Shown here: positions 14,287 through 14,363 of the stretch, piece after piece
Layout: each line of letters begins with the position of its first letter
Position numbering within the stretch: position 1 is the first letter of the stretch
Source of the DNA: Gammaproteobacteria bacterium UBA6173
GTDB lineage: Bacteria; Pseudomonadota; Gammaproteobacteria; Pseudomonadales; Pseudohongiellaceae
Direction: 5' to 3'
DNA length: 14,363 nucleotides
Assembly: GCA_002422225.1 (NCBI GenBank)
Contig: DITX01000082.1
Coordinates: 1-14,363 of the forward strand
Notes under the pieces: model-generated
What the model was told of the DNA's origin: nothing
Database searches by the model: none
The model's input: the letters and a program-made list of their open reading frames with translations, nothing else
Program-made: the position numbers and the translations under genes

Positions 14287-14363
14287 ATGGTTGATAAAAA
14301 TAGGTACTACCGCCGTTCTAAAATCAGCGAAGCCAAATTCAGGCAGCTTATCAGGTGTTTTGC
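14287..14363 (+). CDS. IS1595/ISXO2-like transposase, N-terminal fragment (3' cut by window end)
   Basis: The 25 codons visible begin MVDKNRYYRRSKISEAKFRQ and continue LIRCF. The pattern N-R/K-Y-Y-x-R-S-K-I-S-E-A-K-F-R-x-L-x-R is the usual N-terminus of ISXO2-like/IS1595-family DDE transposases, preceding their zinc-ribbon-like DNA-binding part. An in-frame TAA at 14275-14277 excludes an earlier start. There is no clear Shine-Dalgarno, and the ATG directly follows a hairpin, which fits low expression. Whether the transposase is intact cannot be told from this window. Confidence 0.75.
   Translation, partial: MVDKNRYYRRSKISEAKFRQLIRCF

Larger units (their letters stand above)
14240..14363 (+). 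mobile_element. Left end of an IS1595-family (ISXO2-like) insertion sequence, running off the window
   Basis: The transposase start at 14287 and the structured DNA just before it indicate the left end of an IS. The exact terminal inverted repeat cannot be defined because the right end lies outside the window; GGGTCTTAGGAAG from 14240 is only a candidate end. No target duplication can be checked for the same reason. Confidence 0.55.

Noticed and set aside
1..14363. CRISPR arrays, tRNA or rRNA genes, tandem repeats
   Set aside because: No regularly spaced repeats and no tRNA or rRNA-like sequence were seen on either strand by eye.

Overview
The window looks like a chromosome segment of a Gram-negative proteobacterium, most likely a betaproteobacterium of the Nitrosomonadales/Methylophilaceae type. 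That placement is an inference from protein style, a GC content in the low to mid 50s, a Pho-type promoter and an outer-membrane porin; no marker in the window fixes the genus.

Region 1 (1-4126) is a housekeeping and phosphate-related block. It holds the 3' end of lysS with a perfect intrinsic terminator. Next comes an OprO/OprP-type porin gene whose promoter region carries a two-unit Pho box, with a -10-like hexamer at the spacing known from Pho promoters. A secreted beta-propeller-like protein of the choice-of-anchor I family follows. Each of the three genes is followed by an intrinsic terminator. The porin is compositionally mosaic: about 57% GC over its first 210 bp, then about 43% over the next 900 bp (hand counts).

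Region 2 (4231-11948) is a cell-surface glycan locus made of two convergent gene sets. The plus-strand set is an FkbM-type methyltransferase, a sulfotransferase and a DxD glycosyltransferase-like protein. The minus-strand set is five tightly packed genes: ELM1-like protein 1, a GT4 glycosyltransferase, a TviB/WbpO-type UDP-N-acetylhexosamine 6-dehydrogenase, a second DxD glycosyltransferase-like protein and ELM1-like protein 2. The two DxD proteins are clear paralogs on opposite strands, and the minus set begins and ends with ELM1-family genes. Together they could build and decorate (uronic acid, methyl, sulfate) a polysaccharide or LPS outer part; that product is inferred. A possible 47-codon small ORF precedes the minus operon.

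Region 3 (12303-14274) holds an ExoD-family membrane protein and a second GT4 glycosyltransferase on the plus strand, again envelope-related.

Region 4 (about 14240-14363) is the left end of an insertion sequence. The first 25 codons of an IS1595/ISXO2-like transposase run off the window edge, behind a hairpin that overlaps the 3' end of the GT4 gene. The last residues of that glycosyltransferase may be encoded by IS DNA.
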